DNA of 64,000 bases from Pelotomaculum_C sp050950345 (GTDB lineage: Bacteria > Bacillota > Desulfotomaculia > Desulfotomaculales > Pelotomaculaceae). Below, one piece after another: positions 59,978 through 64,000 of the stretch (positions are counted from its first letter, which is position 1; the number at the start of each line of letters is the position of its first letter). Location: the NCBI GenBank assembly GCA_050950345.1, contig JBMNHK010000007.1, forward strand, positions 460,522-524,521, read 5' to 3'. Under the pieces are notes generated by a model. The model saw nothing but the letters and a program-made list of their open reading frames with translations, did not search any database and had not been told where the DNA came from. The position numbers and the translations under genes were made by a program.

Positions 59978-61517
59978 ATGAGTCAATCCAGAGTTAAAAA
60001 TTCATTAAGAAACTCCTTAGTAGGCCTTATCAGTTATGGTTTGATATCAATACTGACATTTGTCAGTCGTGCTATTTTTATCAGACAATTAGGAGTAGAA
60101 TATCTCGGAATCAGCGGCCTTTATACAAATATTCTATCGGTGTTAGCTCTTTCGGATCTCGGAGTAAATACGGTCATGGTTTATTCTCTGTATAAACCAA
60201 TCGCTGAAAATGACACAACACGCATAGCTGGGCTGATTCAGTATTTCAAAAGACTATACCGCATAGTTGCAATCGTTATAATAATATTAGGTGTGGCATG
60301 TATACCTTTATTGCCATATGTTGTCAATGACAGTGCTCTTACTCAGAAAGAACTTATTACATATTATCTGTTGACTTTGGCCAATTCAGTGTGTTCATAT
60401 TTGGCAATCAGTAAGTCTACATTGATTCGTGCCGATCAGCATATGGACATCATTCAAAGTGTTCAAGCGGCGACAACTGTTGGTATGCATATATTTCAGA
60501 TAATAATATTAATATACACAAAGAATTATACCATATATCTGTGTATTAATATTGTTTTTACACTTGCCAACAATATTATTCTGACATATATAGCCGATAG
60601 AAAGTATCCGTACATAAAGCAATGGCATGATACCACTGTTGGAAATGAGATTCGGGAGGATATTATATCGAACCTAAAAGCAACATTTTTATATAAGCTC
60701 GGAGCAACAGTTATTAATTCCACCGATAATATATTGATATCAATTCTTTTGGGAACAGTAGTCGTTGGTTACTACAATAACTATTACACGATTGTTGCGA
60801 TGATTAATGCTGTGATATCTGTTTTCATAAATTCTGTGCTTGCCAGTATAGGGAATTTTAACGCTACTCAAGATTGTAAAAGCAAATATCAGTTGTTTAG
60901 CTTTTTACTGTTTGTTTTTTTTGCCATAGCTAGTTTTTCTGCAGCATGTTATTTTTCGATAATTAATGATTTTATCCGAGTCTGGATTGGCGCGGATTTT
61001 ATCCTTGCTGACGGGTTCTTGATTGCTCTTGTTGCAAATTACGTGGTAGCCTGCATTTCAAACCCGTTATGGATGACCAGAGAAGCTTCTGGATTATTCA
61101 TGTCTGTACGATATGTGATGATTTGTACAGCCGCTATTAACATCATCCTTTCGATTGCTTTAGGAAAGATATATGGACTTGCAGGGATTATCCTTGCAAC
61201 GGCTATAGCAAGGATTTTAACGCTGTTTTGGTATGAACCACGTATGTTATGTCTAAATATATTTTTTTATACCAGTATCGCAGTATTGGAAGAATGAAAT
61301 CAAGCTATTCTTTGCATTTTTACCAAGTGTTATTATTGGATGGTTGTTACATTGTATTCAAACTGTCACAATTCCTATAATGATATTAAAAGTAATAATT
61401 TGTGGACTGACTACGCTTGTATCATTCGGATTAATATTCAGGCATTCGCAAGAAATAGAAAAACTGATATCGATAATAAAAAATATACCTTCTATAATAA
61501 AACATAATAAGAAGTAA
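59978..61517 (+). pseudogene. Polysaccharide flippase (Wzx-like), frameshifted
   Basis: The first 428 residues form about 12 membrane helices (GLISYGLISILTFVSRAIFI, LGISGLYTNILSVLALSDLG). The annotated frame ends VLEE at 61297. An extra T in the T7 run at 61262-61268 is responsible: in the corrected frame the protein reads FFIPVSQYWKNEIKLFFAFL and continues through two more helices to KHNKK at 61517 (512 residues, normal for the family). It exports repeat units for Wzy. The truncated form lacks the last helices. Confidence 0.8.
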
Positions 61518-61849
61518 CATAACAGAGAGAATACAATAGTTGTATTTTATAGCGATACAGCTTAAAAACCAGCTGTCACAATTCATATCTGGCAACACCA
61601 TAATAAAAACATCGGGGGAAAGGACTCCATTTTTGCCGGTAAAGCGCTGATGAGCACAGGCGATACTGGAGGTATTTCGACAACGCAGTCTTGAACCGCT
61701 TTCTAACTACGGATATAGGCGATATCAGATTCTCAACTTGATATTAGATAGGATCGAAATATCAAGAAAGAAAATACCAGCAAGAGATATCTTTTCTAGC
61801 TATAGCGCAATGGTTTTTGGCCATTAGGACACTCCGTAACAATCATTTT
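61518..61849. other. Spacer without recognisable genes
   Basis: About 330 bases between the flippase and a transposase remnant. No frame of useful length or family similarity, no terminator with T-run and no promoter consensus. It is likely debris from earlier insertions. Confidence 0.4.
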
Positions 61850-62047
61850 CTATGTAAAAGAAAAACTTGCCAGAAATATTTGATTTGCAGGAGGTTTTCT
61901 GCCTGCCATATAAGTAAAATGTAGATTGATTCCTAGTTCCTGTGCCGTTTCTATGACATATTCGCCATAAAAGCCACCATCATTATAGAGTTTTTCGATA
62001 TCTGTATTCTTTTTGATAACAGGCAGGCGTTCTTTAATAATGGCTTT
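61850..62047 (-). pseudogene. Transposase fragment
   Basis: On the minus strand about 65 codons are open up to TAG 61852-61850: KERLPVIKKNTDIEKLYNDG, then GFYGEYVIETAQELGINLHF and TYMAGRK. This looks like the segment around the second catalytic Asp of a DDE transposase (IS1182-like). Both ends of the gene are missing. It shows that an insertion sequence once lay between the flippase and capE. Confidence 0.55.
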
Positions 62048-62189
62048 TTATGGGCAAGGCTGGATTATTAGCGGTTAAATACATCACGCTAACCTGGTTT
62101 ATATATCATTTAATCTTTATGAAAAATATTTATTTCTGGTAATCTTTAGGGGAGCAACAAACAGTATACTGAATAGGAGATAGTGTTAT

Positions 62190-63216
62190 ATGTTTAAAAA
62201 CAAAACCTTATTAATCACCGGTGGCACCGGTTCATTTGGCCACGCCGTCCTAGATCGATTTCTTAAAACCGATATCAGCGAAATCCGCATTTTCTCTAGG
62301 GATGAAAAAAAGCAGGATGATATGCGCAAACAATATAAAAACGATAAGATTAAGTTTTACATAGGAGATGTTCGCGACCTACAGAGTGTAAATAACGCTA
62401 TGCATGGTGTAGATTACATATTTCACGCTGCGGCTTTGAAGCAGGTTCCTTCCTGTGAGTTCTTTCCACTAGAGGCTGTGAAGACCAATGTACTTGGCAC
62501 TGATAATGTTCTGACTGCTGCTATCAATAAAGGGGTAAAAAAGGTAATTTGCTTATCAACTGATAAGGCGGCTTATCCGATTAATGCTATGGGCATTTCT
62601 AAAGCGATGATGGAGAAAGTTCTGGTTGCTAAATCTAAGACTGTGTCACCGGATAGGACAACTATTTGTGGCACTCGTTATGGGAATGTGATGGCATCTC
62701 GGGGATCGGTTATACCTCTTTTTGTTGAACAGATAAAAAGTAGACAGCCTTTGACCATAACAGATCCTAATATGACCAGGTTCCTGATGAGCTGGAGGAA
62801 GCGGTGGAATTAGTGGTCTTTGCTTTTGAGAATGCCCAGGCGGGTGATATCATGGTGCAAAAATCCCCGGCCAGTACTATAGGGGATTTAGCTCAGGCTC
62901 TTTTGGAGTTGTTTGATGCTGATAATGAGATAAGAATTATTGGAACTCGCCACGGTGAAAAGCTTTATGAAACCCTGCTGACCAAGGAAGAATACATAAA
63001 AGCCGAAGATATGGGAGGATTTTTCCGAGTCCCTGCTGATAAGCGGGATCTTAATTATGATAAGTACTTTGTGGAGGGTAATGTTTGTTTATCCAGCTCA
63101 GAAGAATATAACTCCCATAATACCTATCGCTTAAATGTTGAAGAGATAAAGATAAATTACTGCAGCTTGACTACATAAATGATGAGTTAAGCAACTGGAA
63201 GAAAGCAGGCAGGTAA
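62190..63216 (+). pseudogene. capE: UDP-GlcNAc 4,6-dehydratase/5-epimerase, CapE/FnlA type, frameshifted
   Basis: The N-terminal part has ITGGTGSFGHAVLDRFLKTD, HAAALKQVP and the active site NAMGISKAMMEK (Met in place of Tyr, as in inverting dehydratases). At ITDPNMTRFLM the frame breaks at about 62792, where one C appears to be missing, and continues SLEEAVELVVFAFENAQAGD. A second missing A near 63154-63156 removes the end (KLLQLDYINDELSNWKKAG). The corrected protein has 342 residues. CapE makes the first intermediate on the way to UDP-FucNAc. ATG 62190 follows AGGAGA. Confidence 0.82.
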
Positions 63217-63309
63217 AACCAAAAGATTAGAACTATTAGAAAAGTAGTAGTAGAACCGGGAGGCTGAAAGAAATTATTTCATGTGCCTAAGAGGGGAATG
63301 ATTATATAT

Positions 63310-64000
63310 ATGAAGATACTAATTACAGGGGCGAAAGGATTTGTCGGTAAAATCTAATTGTAACCTTGGAAAGAATAGAGAGTTTGGAAATCTATCAGTT
63401 CGATATTGACACTGATCCGGCACTTTTAGATACATATACTGAGGATTGCGAATTTGCTTTCCATCTGGCCGGGGTAAACCGACCTCAGAATGTTGAAGAG
63501 TTTATGGAGGGCAATTTCGGCTTCACATCGGAGTTGTTGAATTCACTGAAGAATAACCATAATAACTGTCCCATCTTAATAACGTCATCAATCCAGGCAG
63601 AACTTGATAACCCTTATGGCCAGAGCAAAAAGGCCGGCGAAGATCTGCTGTTTTCATATGGACAAGAAGCCGGAGCCAAGGTTTTGGTCTATCGCTTACC
63701 TAATGTTTTCGGGAAATGGTGTCGTCCCAACTATAACAGTGCAGTAGCAACATTCTGTCATAATATCGCTCATGATTTACCCGTTAAGGTTAATGACCCT
63801 GATGTGGTGATGAACCTGGTTTATATAGATGATGTGGTGGAAGAGTTGATTAGGGCGTTAAAGGGAAAGGAAACCCGCGAAGGAGATTTCTGCATTGTAC
63901 CGATAGTACACACCATCAAGCTAGGGGAAATCGTAGAGTTAATATATTCCTTTAAGAATAGCCGCAGTGAACTTTCCATTCCCAATATGGCTGATGATTT
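63310..64000 (+). pseudogene. capF: CapF-type NAD-dependent reductase/epimerase, frameshifted and cut by window end
   Basis: ATG 63310 (or 63298, in frame) begins MKILITGAKGFVGK and stops at once because one A is lacking in the AAAA at 63349-63352. In the corrected frame it continues NLIVTLERIESLEIYQFDID, then FHLAGVNRPQNVEEFM, the YGQSKKAGED active site and YRLPNVFGKWCRPNYNS, and stays open to the end of the window. CapF reduces the product of CapE in the FucNAc pathway; capG would be expected next. The C-terminal cupin domain lies outside the window. Confidence 0.8.

Noticed and set aside
1..64000. CRISPR arrays, tRNA or rRNA genes
   Set aside because: No regularly spaced identical repeats with unique spacers, no cloverleaf with a GTTCRA loop and no rRNA-like stretch were seen while reading both strands; a dedicated scan was not possible.

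Overview
The window looks like a chromosome segment from an endospore-forming, low-G+C Gram-positive bacterium of the class Clostridia, most likely close to the Peptococcaceae/Desulfotomaculum-Pelotomaculum group. The evidence is the complete str-S10-spc-alpha ribosomal super-operon in Firmicutes order, the KOW-domain protein between map and infA, the germination amidase CwlD, the alternative lipid II flippase Amj, and a candidate selenoprotein of a small family that I recall mainly from anaerobes. The genus is an inference from gene content; no rRNA gene is present.

Region 1 (1-21.1 kb, + strand) is housekeeping. It runs from the 3' end of tuf through rpsJ-rplCDWB-rpsS-rplV-rpsC-rplP-rpmC-rpsQ, rplNXE-rpsNH-rplFR-rpsE-rpmD-rplO-secY-map-KOW-infA-rpmJ-rpsMKD-rpoA-rplQ, then an ECF transporter energising module (two ATPases fused in one chain, plus EcfT), truA, and rplM-rpsI behind a consensus promoter and closed by a terminator. 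There is no adk between secY and map. Between truA and rplM, on the opposite strand, lies the most striking item: a 103-codon gene interrupted by an in-frame TGA. It matches the small CC/Se-motif (seleno)protein family and carries a hairpin just after the TGA that meets the bacterial SECIS rules.

Region 2 (21.1-26.1 kb) is a boundary zone. It holds short inverted/direct repeats, an AbrB-PIN toxin-antitoxin pair with a frameshifted toxin, amj, cwlD and an IS4-type insertion sequence with visible terminal inverted repeats.

Region 3 (26.1-64 kb) is one long surface-polysaccharide region made of several modules. A minus-strand module (Wzz, tyrosine kinase, O-antigen ligase, beta-helix protein) is damaged at both ends. 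It is followed by glycosyltransferases, a flippase, WbqC, an acetyltransferase, a DUF1972 glycosyltransferase and rfbA/rfbB. A second regulatory module holds an LCP ligase interrupted by an in-frame TAG, a DUF1659-DUF2922-YvrJ-amidase cassette, the CpsB phosphatase, Wzz, a tyrosine kinase and a CapD-type dehydratase. From about 46 kb base composition becomes clearly AT-rich and the genes look recently acquired: a lone prepilin, PIG-L deacetylase, PglC-like sugar transferase, PLP decarboxylase, ATP-grasp ligase, epimerase, several glycosyltransferases, a Wzy polymerase, pyruvyl transferase, an FrhB-like Fe-S protein, a flippase, and capE/capF for a FucNAc-type sugar.

Seven genes between 46.7 and 64 kb are broken only by single-base gains or losses, nearly all in short homopolymers. 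The pattern is too regular to pass over: it is either uncorrected sequencing indels or active decay/phase variation, and it must be settled before the polysaccharide pathway is interpreted.
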